A DNA stretch of 64,000 bases from Streptococcaceae bacterium AF77-01CM03A (GTDB lineage Bacteria > Bacillota > Bacilli > Lactobacillales > Streptococcaceae): contig JAQDDS010000003.1 in assembly GCA_027665725.1 (NCBI GenBank), forward strand, positions 186,001 through 250,000, read 5' to 3'. A program made the position numbers and the translations under genes. A model generated the notes under the pieces. It saw only the letters and a list, made by a program, of their open reading frames with translations, was not told the DNA's origin and made no database searches. Positions 23,991 through 33,093 of the stretch are shown here, piece by piece (positions within the stretch are counted from its first letter, which is position 1; every line of letters begins with the position of its first letter).

Positions 23991-24908
23991 ATGTCAGATT
24001 TAAAAAAATATGAAGGTGTCATTCCTGCCTTCTACGCATGTTATGATGATGCGGGTGAAGTTAGCCCAGAACGTACTCGTGCCTTGGTACAATACTTTAT
24101 TGATAAAGGTGTTCAAGGGCTTTATGTCAACGGTTCTTCAGGTGAATGTATCTACCAAAGCGTAGAAGACCGCAAATTGATCTTGGAAGAAGTCATGGCA
24201 GTTGCTAAAGGCAAGTTGACTATCATTGCTCACGTGGCTTGCAACAATACTAAAGACAGTATCGAACTTGCTCGTCATGCAGAAAGCTTGGGAGTAGATG
24301 CTATTGCAACAATCCCACCAATTTACTTCCGCTTACCTGAATACTCAGTTGCAAAATACTGGAACGACATCAGTGCTGCTGCACCAAATACAGACTATGT
24401 CATCTATAACATTCCTCAATTGGCGGGTGTTGCATTGACTCCAAGTCTTTACACAGAAATGTTGAAGAACCCACGTGTTATCGGTGTTAAAAACTCTTCA
24501 ATGCCAGTTCAAGATATTCAAACATTCGTTAGCCTTGGTGGCGAAGATCATATCGTCTTTAATGGTCCAGATGAACAATTCCTCGGTGGACGTCTCATGG
24601 GTGCAAAAGCTGGTATCGGTGGTACTTATGGTGCTATGCCAGAACTCTTCTTGAAACTCAACCAATTGATTGCAGATAAAGACCTAGAAACAGCGCGTGA
24701 ATTGCAATATGCTATCAACGCTATCATCGGTAAATTAACTGCAGCTCATGGTAATATGTACTGTGTGATTAAAGAAGTCTTGAAAATCAATGAAGGGCTT
24801 AATATCGGATCAGTTCGTTCTCCACTTACACCAGTGACCGAAGAAGATCGTCCAGTTGTAGAAGCAGCTGCTCAATTGATTCGTGAAACTAAGGAGCGTT
24901 TCCTCTAA
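23991..24908 (+). CDS. N-acetylneuraminate lyase
   Basis: This class I aldolase of the DapA/NAL family splits sialic acid into N-acetylmannosamine and pyruvate. The 305-aa protein has the GSSGEC pyruvate-carboxylate loop (near 43), the catalytic tyrosine in YNIPQLAG (near 139) and the Schiff-base lysine in VIGVKNSS (near 167). CTTAGGAGAAATCT precedes the ATG. nanK follows after 15 nt. It is called nanA in some genomes, a symbol avoided here because the sialidase uses it. Confidence 0.95.
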   Translation: MSDLKKYEGVIPAFYACYDDAGEVSPERTRALVQYFIDKGVQGLYVNGSSGECIYQSVEDRKLILEEVMAVAKGKLTIIAHVACNNTKDSIELARHAESLGVDAIATIPPIYFRLPEYSVAKYWNDISAAAPNTDYVIYNIPQLAGVALTPSLYTEMLKNPRVIGVKNSSMPVQDIQTFVSLGGEDHIVFNGPDEQFLGGRLMGAKAGIGGTYGAMPELFLKLNQLIADKDLETARELQYAINAIIGKLTAAHGNMYCVIKEVLKINEGLNIGSVRSPLTPVTEEDRPVVEAAAQLIRETKERFL

Positions 24909-24923
24909 TCAACAGGAGGCTTT

Positions 24924-25808
24924 ATGACTAATTACGTTGCAATTGATATTGGTGGAACTAATATCAAATACGGTTTAATTGACCAAGATGGACAACTTGT
25001 AGAGTCTAACGAAGTAGCGACTGAGGCGCACAAGGGTGGTCCACACATCTTACAGAAAACAAAAGATATCGTAGCTAGCTATCTAGAAAAAGGACCAGTG
25101 TCAGGTGTAGCCATTTCCTCAGCGGGAATGGTTGATCCTGATAAGGGTGAAATTTTCTATGCTGGTCCACAGATACCAAACTATGCAGGAACTCAATTTA
25201 AAAAGGAAATTGAAGAAAGCTTTAACATTCCTTGTGAAATTGAAAATGATGTTAACTGTGCAGGCCTTGCTGAAGCTGTCTCTGGTTCAGGAAAGGGTGC
25301 AAGTATTACCCTTTGTTTGACAATTGGAACAGGTATCGGTGGTTGTTTAATCATTGATGGCCAAGTTTTCCATGGCTTTAGTAATTCTGCCTGTGAAGTT
25401 GGTTATCTGCACATGCAGGATGGAGCCTTCCAGGATTTAGCGTCTACGACAGCTCTTGTTAAGTATGTAGCAGATGCACATGGAGATGAAGTGGAACAGT
25501 GGAACGGTCGCAGAATTTTCAAAGAAGCTACCGAAGGCAATAAACTCTGTATGGAGGGGATTGACCGTATGGTGGATTACCTTGGCAAGGGTCTCGCAAA
25601 TATTTGTTATGTTGCCAATCCAGAAGTTGTCATCCTTGGTGGTGGTATCATGGGGCAAGAAGCAATTTTGAAACCAAAAATCCGTAAGGCTTTGAAAGAT
25701 TCGCTTGTTCCAAGCTTGGCAGACAAGACTCGACTTGAATTTGCCCACCATCAGAATACTGCTGGCATGCTCGGTGCATATTATCATTTTAGAACCAAAC
25801 AGTCCTAA
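24924..25808 (+). CDS. nanK: N-acetylmannosamine kinase, ROK family
   Basis: NanK phosphorylates N-acetylmannosamine so NanE can epimerise it. The 294-aa protein has the N-terminal phosphate loop AIDIGGTNIKYGLI, sugar-binding IENDVNCAGLAEA and TIGTGIGG, and the C-terminal adenosine motif VILGGGIMGQ. The zinc-binding CxCGxxGC motif of classical ROK proteins is missing; the corresponding stretch reads CEVGYLHMQDG, keeping the His. The operon ends here at a strong terminator that begins inside the stop codon region. Confidence 0.93.
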   Translation: MTNYVAIDIGGTNIKYGLIDQDGQLVESNEVATEAHKGGPHILQKTKDIVASYLEKGPVSGVAISSAGMVDPDKGEIFYAGPQIPNYAGTQFKKEIEESFNIPCEIENDVNCAGLAEAVSGSGKGASITLCLTIGTGIGGCLIIDGQVFHGFSNSACEVGYLHMQDGAFQDLASTTALVKYVADAHGDEVEQWNGRRIFKEATEGNKLCMEGIDRMVDYLGKGLANICYVANPEVVILGGGIMGQEAILKPKIRKALKDSLVPSLADKTRLEFAHHQNTAGMLGAYYHFRTKQS

Positions 25809-25828
25809 ATTGGCTTTGCCAATTTAGG
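25804..25828 (+). terminator. Intrinsic terminator after nanK
   Basis: Perfect 11-bp stem CCTAAATTGGC/GCCAATTTAGG with a TTT loop followed by seven Ts. Confidence 0.96.
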
Positions 25829-25881
25829 TTTTTTTGGCAGGAAAAAAGTTAGGTAAAACTTTAATAAAACTTTGGAAGCCC

Positions 25882-25910
25882 TTGCATTTCTTGGAATAAT
25901 ATAGTATATT
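25882..25910 (+). promoter_or_regulatory. Promoter upstream of the protease-fucosidase gene
   Basis: TTGCAT (25882-25887), 17 nt, TATATT (25905-25910). No NanR-type box lies at the spacing seen at the other nan promoters. The 309-nt gap 25809-26117 also holds a cre site and a short leader ORF. Confidence 0.6.
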
Positions 25911-25973
25911 TATTGTACTGAGAAATCTCGAAAAAGCATTTGTAAAATCAAGTCATTTTTTTATTCAGAAAAA

Positions 25974-25988
25974 ATGTAAGCGATTTCT
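25974..25988. promoter_or_regulatory. cre site upstream of the protease-fucosidase gene
   Basis: ATGTAAGCGATTTCT matches every fixed position of the cre consensus. It lies downstream of the proposed promoter, in the leader, a position where CcpA acts as a roadblock. Confidence 0.7.
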
Positions 25989-26057
25989 AAAAATGAATTT
26001 AACAGAAGATAAGAGTGGGAGGAAGAAGAGTTTTATAGTAGGTACGGAGAAATAAAA

Positions 26058-26090
26058 TTGTCACCAGCAGAAACTGGGCTCTTGCAGTAG
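26058..26090 (+). CDS. Short leader ORF ending in a hairpin, upstream of the protease-fucosidase gene
   Basis: A GGAG at 26047-26050 precedes TTG 26058, which opens a 10-codon frame (MSPAETGLLQ). Its TAG stop lies in a hairpin GCAGT-agctg-ACTGC (26084-26098) followed by TTTTGTT. Layout and the TAAAATTGT start context match the nanA leader ORF. Very short, so it may be chance. Confidence 0.3.
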   Translation: MSPAETGLLQ

Positions 26091-26117
26091 CTGACTGCTT
26101 TTGTTCATTAGGAGAAT

Positions 26118-29100
26118 TTGATGAAACAGTATTTTTTTGAAAGAAGTCGTATATTCAGTATTCGTAAACTAACGGTTGGTGTAGCCTCTGTGGCAGTTGG
26201 ACTGGCTTTTTTTGCATCTGGAAATGTTGCCGCTAACGAAGTTGTGACAGATCCAAAACTGGAAGTAGAAGGTCAAGCCAAAGAAGTAATCGATGTCCAT
26301 AAAGAAAAAGCGGAAGCAGTTAAGGAAACTAAAGAAGTAGTGAGTCCTGTTAAAGAAGAAGTTGCTAAACAAGCAGCTCCTGCTTCAGAAAAAGTAACAG
26401 AAGAAACTAAAACTACTGAAGAGGCTGGAGATTTACTTCCAGCAGAAATTCCTGACCGTGCTTATCCTGATACACCAGTGAAAAAACTGGATACTTCAGC
26501 CATTGTATCAGAAAAAGATAGCCCAAAAGTTGAAACTAAAAGTATTTTAAAAGCTGAAGAAGCAAGTACAACTGAAGGTGAAAAAGAAAATAGAGCCATT
26601 ATCAATGGTGGTCAGGATCTCAAGCATATTGACTATGAAGGTCAACCAGCTACCTCTGCGACTATGGTTTATAGCATTTTTAGCTCTCCACTTGCAAATG
26701 GTGGGAAACAGGATTATCTCAATTCAGGCTCTGGTATCTTTGTTGCGCCAAATATTATCTTGACAGTAGCACACAACTTCTTAGTCAAGGATGCGGATAC
26801 CAATGCGGGTTCTATCCGTGGTGGTGATACTGCTAAGTTCTACTACAATGTCGGTTCAAATAGTCCCAAGGTCAGATCTCTACCAAATTCAGGGAAGACG
26901 GTTATTTTCAAGGAAAAGGATATCCATTTCTGGAATAAAGAAAAGTTTGGTGAAGGTTACAAGAATGACCTAGCCTTGGTTGTCGCTCCAATTCCACTTC
27001 AAATCGCTAGTCCAAATAAGGCAGCAACCTTTACTCCGTTAGCAGATCATCGGGAATACAAAGCTGGAGAACCTGTCAGTACGATTGGTTATCCTACAGA
27101 TTCAAGCTCACCAGAATTGAAGGAGCCGATTGTGCCAGGTCAGTTGTATAAGGCTGACGGTGTTGTTAAAGGCACTGAAAAATATGATGATAAGGGAACA
27201 GTAGGTGTTACCTATCGTTTGACTTCTGTATCAGGTCTTTCTGGTGGCGGTATTATCAACGGTGATGGCAAAGTCATCGGAATTCACCAACGTGGGACTG
27301 TTGATAATGCGAACATCGCTGAACAAGACCGCTTTGGAGGAGGATTAGTCCTATCGCCTGAACAATTGGCATGGGTCAAAGAAGTCATTGACAAGTACGG
27401 TGTCAAAGAAGGCTGGTACCAAGGTGATAACGATAATCGCTATTACTTTGATGCAAAGGGACAATTACTCAGAAATACCACAGCTGTCATTGGTGGAAAC
27501 AAGTATGCCTTTGACAATAGCGGTCTTGCTACCCTAGTTGAAGGCGTTGACTATGGCCGTGTAGTTATCGAACATGTGGACCAAAATGATAACCCAGTCA
27601 AAGAAAACGATACTTTTGTAGACAGGGCAGAAGTTGGCGCTCAATTCAATTATAACTACAAATCGGAAATTGAAAAAACAGATTTCTACAAGAAGAATAA
27701 AGAAAAATATGAGATTGTTTCAATTGGTGATTCTCCAGTCAATAAACAATTGAAAGATGCTTGGGATGAGGATCATAGTGTTGTGAGCAAGGCTCCCGCA
27801 GGAACTCGTGTTATTAAGATTGTCTACAAAGTCAATAAAGGTTCCTTTGAGGTTCACTATCGCTTGAAAGACTCTGATAAAGAGTTGACAACTGCAGATG
27901 TGGACAATAACGAAGGTAAAGAATACGATGTTTCCTTTGTTCATAAATTCCAAGCTAAAGAAATTGCAGGTTATCGTGCAGTCAATGCAAGCCAAGAAGC
28001 AACTATCAAGCATAAAGGGGTGAATGAAGTTATTTTTGAATACGAAAAGATTGAAGATCCAAAACCAGCAACTCCTGTAACTCCAGTGGTTGATCCAAAA
28101 GATGAAGAAACAGAAATTGCTGCTTACGGTCCACTTCCAAGCAAGGCTCAATTGGATTACCACAAGGAAGAATTGGCTGCCTTCATCCACTATGGTATGA
28201 ATACCTATACCAACTCTGAATGGGGGAACGGCAGAGAAAATCCTCAAAACTTTAACCCGACTAACCTTGATACAGATCAGTGGATTAAGACTTTGAAGGA
28301 TGCTGGATTCAAACGAACTATCATGGTTGTAAAACACCATGACGGATTTGTGATTTATCCATCTAAATATACAGACCATACGGTGGCTGCAAGTCCGTGG
28401 AAAGATGGTAAGGGAGACCTTCTCGAAGAGATCTCTAAATCAGCGACTAAGTATGACATGAATATGGGTGTTTACTTATCACCATGGGATGCCAACCATC
28501 CTAAATATCATGTTGCAACTGAGAAAGAGTACAACGAATACTATCTCAACCAACTCAAGGAAATCCTTGGTAATCCTAAATACGGAAATAATGGTAAGTT
28601 TATCGAAGTATGGATGGATGGTGCGCGTGGTAGCGGAGCTCAAAAAGTAACTTATACCTTTGATGAGTGGTTCAAGTACATTAAGAAAGCCGAAGGAGAT
28701 ATCGCTATCTTCTCTGCTCAACCGACAAGTGTCCGTTGGATTGGTAATGAACGTGGTATCGCCGGAGATCCAGTTTGGCATAAGGTCAAGAAAGCTAAAA
28801 TCACTGACGATGTGAAGAATGAGTATCTCAATCATGGAGATCCAGAAGGAGATATGTACTCAGTTGGTGAAGCAGACGTTTCTATCCGTTCAGGTTGGTT
28901 TTACCATGACAATCAACAACCAAAATCAATCAAAGATTTGATGGATATCTACTTCAAGTCTGTTGGTCGTGGAACGCCACTTCTCCTCAATATTCCACCT
29001 AATAAAGAAGGTAAATTCGCAGAAGCAGATGTCGCTCGCTTGCAAGAATTCCGAGCAACCTTGGATCAAATGTATGCAACTGACTTTGCTAAGGGTGCAA

Positions 29101-32100
29101 CTGTAACTGCAAGCTCTACTCGTAAGAATCACTTGTATCAAGCAAGTCATTTGACAGATGGTAAGGATGATACGAGCTGGGCACTAGCAAATGATGCTAA
29201 GACAGGTGAATTTACTGTCGATCTTGGACAAAAGAGACGTTTTGACGTAGTCGAACTAAAAGAAGACATCGCTAAAGGTCAGCGTATCTCTGGCTTCAAG
29301 GTTGAAGTTGAACTCAATGGTCGTTGGGTTCCATACGGTGAAGGCTCAACTGTTGGTTATCGTCGTCTTATCCAAGGTCAACCAGTAGAGGCACAAAAGA
29401 TTCGTGTAACCATTACTGGTGCACAAGCGACTCCAATTTTGACAAACTTCTCTGTTTATAAGACACCAAGCAGTATCGAGAAGACAGATGGTTACCCTCT
29501 AGGACTAGATTACCATTCAAATACAACTGCTGATAAAGAGAATACAACTTGGTATGATGAATCTGAAGGCGTCCGCGGAACATCTATGTGGACTAACCAA
29601 AAAGATGCTAGCGTAACCTACCGTTTCACTGGAACAAAAGCATATGTAGTGTCTACAGTTGATCCAAACCACGGTGAAATGTCCGTTTACGTGGATGGTC
29701 AAAAGGTTGCAGATGTCCAAACCAATAATGCAGCTCGTAAACGTAGCCAGTTGGTTTATGAAACTGAAGACTTGGCTCCAGGTGAACATACCATAAAACT
29801 CATCAACAAAACTGGTAAAGCTATTGCAACGGAAGGTATCTACACGCTCAACAATGCCGGCAAGGGTATGTTTGAGATGAAAGAAACGACCTATGAAGTT
29901 CAAAAAGGTCAACCGGTTACTGTAACCATTAAACGTGTTGGTGGTAGCAAAGGAACAGCAACAGTCCATGTTGTAACAGAACCAGGAACAGGGGTTCATG
30001 GTAAAGTGTACAAGGACACAACTGCTGACTTGACTTTCCAAGATGGTGAAACTGAGAAAACAATCACGATTCCAACTATCGACTTTACAGAGCAAGCTGA
30101 TTCAATCTTTGACTTCAAAGTGAAAATGACTAGCGTTTCTGACAATGCCCTTCTTGGTTTTGCTTCAGAAGCTACTATTCGAGTAATGAAGGCAGAATTG
30201 CTCCTAAAAGACCAAACAAGCTATGACGATCAGGCAACTCAGCTTGACTATAGTCCAGGTTGGAACCATGAAACGAACTCAGCGGATAAATACCAAAATA
30301 CAGAATCATGGGCGTCATTTGGACGTTTGACAGAAGAGCAGAAGAAAAATGCCAGCGTAACAGCCTACTTCTACGGAACAGGTCTTGAGATCAAAGGATA
30401 TGTAGATCCAGGACATGGTATCTACAAAGTAACGTTAGACGGTAGAAAAGTCGAGTATCAAGATGGCCTAGGTAATGCTTCTGAGTACAACGGTAAGAAG
30501 TACTTCAGTGGTACAGCCACTACTCGTCAAGGTGGTCAGACTCTTGTTCGTTTGACTGGACTCGAAGAAGGTTGGCATGCTGTAACCTTGCAATTGGATC
30601 CAAAACGTAATGATACTACGAGAAATATTGGTATCCAAGTTGACCAGTTCATCACTCATGGTGAAGGTAGTGCTCTTTATACCAAAGCAGAGTTAATCCA
30701 AGCCATGAAGAACTGGAAGGATGAGTTGGTTAAGTTTGACCAGACAAGCTTGAAGAATACTCCAGAGGCACGTCAAGCCTTCAAATCAAACTTGGATAAA
30801 TTATCTGAGCAACTTTCAGCAAGTGAAGCCAATGCACAAGAAGTTCTGAAGACAGTAGCAGCTTTGCAAACGATCCTTGATAAGGAAGAAAATTATGGCA
30901 CAGATGACGCACCAACGCCAGATCAGCCAGAAGAGCCAAACTATGACAAGGCTATGGCAAGTCTGACCGAAGCCATCCAAAGAAAAACAGCTGAGCTCGG
31001 TGATGATAAGGAAGCTAAGAAGAAGTTAGTAGAATTAACAGAGCAAGCCTTGACAGCTATCCAAGAAGCCAAGACTCAGGATGCAGTAGATAAAGCCTTG
31101 CAAGCAGCTTTGGCATCTATCAACAGTCTTCAGGCGACTCCGAAAGAGGAGCCGGCTCCAGAAGAACCAGCGCAACCAGAAGAGCCAAACTATGACAAGG
31201 CTATGGCAAGTCTGACTGAAGCGATTGAAAGAAAAACAGCTGAGCTCGGTGATGACAAGGAAGCTAAGAAGAAGCTAGTTGCATTAACAGAGCAAGCCTT
31301 GACAGCTATCCAAGAAGCTAAGACTCAGGATGCAGTAGATAAAGCCTTGCAAGCAGCTTTGGCATCTATCAATCAGCTTCAAGCGACTCCAAAAGAGGAG
31401 CCAGCACCAGAAGAACCAACACAGCCAGAGGTACCAAGCAAACCAGTAGAGCCTAAGCTTGACTACGATAAAGCTATGGCAAGCTTGTCCGAAGCCATTA
31501 AAAGTAAAACAGCTGAGTTGGGTGATGACAAGGAAGCTAAGAAGAAACTAGTTGAACTAGCAGAACAAGCCTTAGCTGCTATTGAAGAAGCCAAAACTCA
31601 GGATGCAGTAGATAAGGCCTTGCAAGACGCTTTGACATCTATCAACAATCTTCAGGCGACACCAAAAGAGGAACCAGCTCCAGAAGAGCCTGCAAGACCA
31701 GAAGAGCCTGCGAGACCAGAGGAGCCAAGTAAGCCAGAAGAGCCTGCGAGACCAGAGGAGCCAAGTAAGCCAGAAGAGCCTGCAAGACCAGAAGAGCCAA
31801 GTAAGCCAGAAGAGCCAAGTAAGCCAGAAGAGCCAAGTAAGCCAGAAGAGCCAAGTAAGCCAGAAGAGGAAGTGAAACATTCAAATCTTCCAACTGAAGG
31901 TGTTAAAGAATTGAGTGTAACTCAACCAAGCCTTGAAGTAACGACAGAGCCAATCGCCTTTAAGACAATTCGTCGTGAAAATCCTCTTCTTCCTAAAGGT
32001 AAGGAACAAGTTGTTTCTGAAGGAAAAGACGGACAAGTAACGACCTATGTAGAAGTTGACGGAAGCGATCGTAAGGTTGTTAAGGTTGAACGTGAGGAAG

Positions 32101-32969
32101 CTCAAGACCGCATCGTTGAAGTAGGTACTCAAGAAGGAACTGCTATGCCGACAGAAGGCGTTATGAATTTGGACTTTAATCTACCAAATTTAAAAGTAGA
32201 GAAAGAACCAATCGCCTTCAAGACTGTTCGCCGTGAGAATGCTGATTTAGCTAAAGGTAAGGAACAAGTCATTTCTGAAGGAAAAGACGGACAAGTAACG
32301 ACTTATGTAGAAGTCGATGGTGACAACCGTAAGGTTCTTAAGGTTGAACGTGAGGAAGCCCAAGACCGCATCGTCGAAGTTGGAACCAAGGAAGAAAGTC
32401 CATCAACTGATAGCACATTGAAGGTCTTGAAAGATTCATCAACAAACTTGAAACTGATTGCTCGAGAAGGGGACCTCAATGGTGGTTCTGTTCTAGAGGT
32501 CGATAAGGTTGCTAACCAAGTCTTGGAAGGTCGCCGTTTCGATGCTTATCAAATTCAATTGAAGAATGAGAAAGGCGAACTTGTTCAATTGAAAGGTGCA
32601 GCCCTTGTTCAAGTCGCTGTGGCGTCTGATGTAGCCAATGTCTATGCTATGAATGCAAATCAAGAATTGCAAGAAGTGAAGTTTGAACAGAAAGGTTCAG
32701 CACTCGAATTTGTAGCTCCACACCTAGGTGTCTATGCGGTAGTCTACAAGGATGCAGTTCAACCAAGTGCACCAGCAAATGTAGAAACTCCTGCTCCACA
32801 ACCTATGGGAGAAGATAAGCCTTTAGCAGAGGCTAAGGGTACTGTAGCAGACTCTACAAGCAAACAGTTACCAGCAACAGGAGAAGAAGTAAGTTCAGCT
32901 CTCTTGCCTGCCCTTACTCTTGTTTCAGGAATGATGCTATTCTTCTTCAAAAAAGATATGAAGGACTAG
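26118..32969 (+). CDS. Giant LPXTG surface protein: trypsin-like protease plus GH29 alpha-L-fucosidase
   Basis: A 2283-aa wall-anchored protein. In order: YSIRK-type signal (FSIRKLTVGVASVAVG, 1-40); a trypsin/V8-like serine protease (about 160-430) with intact triad, His in TVAHNF near 218, Asp in NDLALV near 283, Ser in GLSGGG near 373; a short repeat like choline-binding modules (WYQGDNDNRYYFDAKGQ); two MucBP-like domains (about 479-650); a GH29 fucosidase (about 670-990) with KHHDGF and the nucleophile motif EVWMDGARG near 834; an F5/8C-like lectin (about 993-1117); two jelly-roll glycan-binding regions around a Calx-beta-like domain (about 1120-1515); three helical repeats (1609-1850); P-E-E-P repeats; two G5-like domains (about 1921-2093); LPATGEE near 2251. 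AGGAG precedes the ATG. It would cut host glycoproteins and strip fucose; substrates are inferred. Confidence 0.88.
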   Translation: MMKQYFFERSRIFSIRKLTVGVASVAVGLAFFASGNVAANEVVTDPKLEVEGQAKEVIDVHKEKAEAVKETKEVVSPVKEEVAKQAAPASEKVTEETKTTEEAGDLLPAEIPDRAYPDTPVKKLDTSAIVSEKDSPKVETKSILKAEEASTTEGEKENRAIINGGQDLKHIDYEGQPATSATMVYSIFSSPLANGGKQDYLNSGSGIFVAPNIILTVAHNFLVKDADTNAGSIRGGDTAKFYYNVGSNSPKVRSLPNSGKTVIFKEKDIHFWNKEKFGEGYKNDLALVVAPIPLQIASPNKAATFTPLADHREYKAGEPVSTIGYPTDSSSPELKEPIVPGQLYKADGVVKGTEKYDDKGTVGVTYRLTSVSGLSGGGIINGDGKVIGIHQRGTVDNANIAEQDRFGGGLVLSPEQLAWVKEVIDKYGVKEGWYQGDNDNRYYFDAKGQLLRNTTAVIGGNKYAFDNSGLATLVEGVDYGRVVIEHVDQNDNPVKENDTFVDRAEVGAQFNYNYKSEIEKTDFYKKNKEKYEIVSIGDSPVNKQLKDAWDEDHSVVSKAPAGTRVIKIVYKVNKGSFEVHYRLKDSDKELTTADVDNNEGKEYDVSFVHKFQAKEIAGYRAVNASQEATIKHKGVNEVIFEYEKIEDPKPATPVTPVVDPKDEETEIAAYGPLPSKAQLDYHKEELAAFIHYGMNTYTNSEWGNGRENPQNFNPTNLDTDQWIKTLKDAGFKRTIMVVKHHDGFVIYPSKYTDHTVAASPWKDGKGDLLEEISKSATKYDMNMGVYLSPWDANHPKYHVATEKEYNEYYLNQLKEILGNPKYGNNGKFIEVWMDGARGSGAQKVTYTFDEWFKYIKKAEGDIAIFSAQPTSVRWIGNERGIAGDPVWHKVKKAKITDDVKNEYLNHGDPEGDMYSVGEADVSIRSGWFYHDNQQPKSIKDLMDIYFKSVGRGTPLLLNIPPNKEGKFAEADVARLQEFRATLDQMYATDFAKGATVTASSTRKNHLYQASHLTDGKDDTSWALANDAKTGEFTVDLGQKRRFDVVELKEDIAKGQRISGFKVEVELNGRWVPYGEGSTVGYRRLIQGQPVEAQKIRVTITGAQATPILTNFSVYKTPSSIEKTDGYPLGLDYHSNTTADKENTTWYDESEGVRGTSMWTNQKDASVTYRFTGTKAYVVSTVDPNHGEMSVYVDGQKVADVQTNNAARKRSQLVYETEDLAPGEHTIKLINKTGKAIATEGIYTLNNAGKGMFEMKETTYEVQKGQPVTVTIKRVGGSKGTATVHVVTEPGTGVHGKVYKDTTADLTFQDGETEKTITIPTIDFTEQADSIFDFKVKMTSVSDNALLGFASEATIRVMKAELLLKDQTSYDDQATQLDYSPGWNHETNSADKYQNTESWASFGRLTEEQKKNASVTAYFYGTGLEIKGYVDPGHGIYKVTLDGRKVEYQDGLGNASEYNGKKYFSGTATTRQGGQTLVRLTGLEEGWHAVTLQLDPKRNDTTRNIGIQVDQFITHGEGSALYTKAELIQAMKNWKDELVKFDQTSLKNTPEARQAFKSNLDKLSEQLSASEANAQEVLKTVAALQTILDKEENYGTDDAPTPDQPEEPNYDKAMASLTEAIQRKTAELGDDKEAKKKLVELTEQALTAIQEAKTQDAVDKALQAALASINSLQATPKEEPAPEEPAQPEEPNYDKAMASLTEAIERKTAELGDDKEAKKKLVALTEQALTAIQEAKTQDAVDKALQAALASINQLQATPKEEPAPEEPTQPEVPSKPVEPKLDYDKAMASLSEAIKSKTAELGDDKEAKKKLVELAEQALAAIEEAKTQDAVDKALQDALTSINNLQATPKEEPAPEEPARPEEPARPEEPSKPEEPARPEEPSKPEEPARPEEPSKPEEPSKPEEPSKPEEPSKPEEEVKHSNLPTEGVKELSVTQPSLEVTTEPIAFKTIRRENPLLPKGKEQVVSEGKDGQVTTYVEVDGSDRKVVKVEREEAQDRIVEVGTQEGTAMPTEGVMNLDFNLPNLKVEKEPIAFKTVRRENADLAKGKEQVISEGKDGQVTTYVEVDGDNRKVLKVEREEAQDRIVEVGTKEESPSTDSTLKVLKDSSTNLKLIAREGDLNGGSVLEVDKVANQVLEGRRFDAYQIQLKNEKGELVQLKGAALVQVAVASDVANVYAMNANQELQEVKFEQKGSALEFVAPHLGVYAVVYKDAVQPSAPANVETPAPQPMGEDKPLAEAKGTVADSTSKQLPATGEEVSSALLPALTLVSGMMLFFFKKDMKD
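30942..31665 (+). repeat. Three ~200-bp coding repeats in the fucosidase-protease gene
   Basis: Copies begin at 30942, 31191 and 31464 and encode YDKAMASLTEAIxRKTAELGDD and the following helical segment ending in SIN-LQATPKEEPAPEEP. Copies 1 and 2 are nearly identical in DNA, so recombination could change their number. Confidence 0.9.
31668..31870 (+). repeat. Short tandem P-E-E-P repeats
   Basis: Repeats of about 15-18 bp encode EEPARP and EEPSKP units, a proline-rich wall-spanning stretch. The array is perfect at DNA level over several units and should be length-variable. Confidence 0.92.
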
Positions 32970-33004
32970 AATAGAGAACGTCAAAGGCAGTATCTTGAAA
33001 TACT

Positions 33005-33033
33005 AAAAAGGAGTCCATTGTGGACTCCTTTTT
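33005..33033 (+). terminator. Intrinsic terminator after the fucosidase-protease gene
   Basis: Perfect 13-bp stem AAAAAGGAGTCCA/TGGACTCCTTTTT with a TTG loop. Confidence 0.95.
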
Positions 33034-33052
33034 GTGGGGAAAAATATTTTAA

Positions 33053-33093
33053 ACAGAAAACCCTGAATGGTTTCCAATTTCAGGGTTTTCTGT
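33053..33093 (-). terminator. Terminator of nanR
   Basis: ACAGAAAACCCTGAA (33053-33067) is complementary to TTCAGGGTTTTCTGT (33079-33093). Read on the minus strand it overlaps the nanR stop and is followed by T residues. With the preceding hairpin it separates two convergent genes. Confidence 0.8.

Noticed and set aside
31572..31893. Minus-strand open frames with repeated WLFWLT or LLAYLAL peptides
   Set aside because: They are the antisense of the tandem P-E-E-P coding repeats in the fucosidase-protease gene; no ribosome site or promoter.
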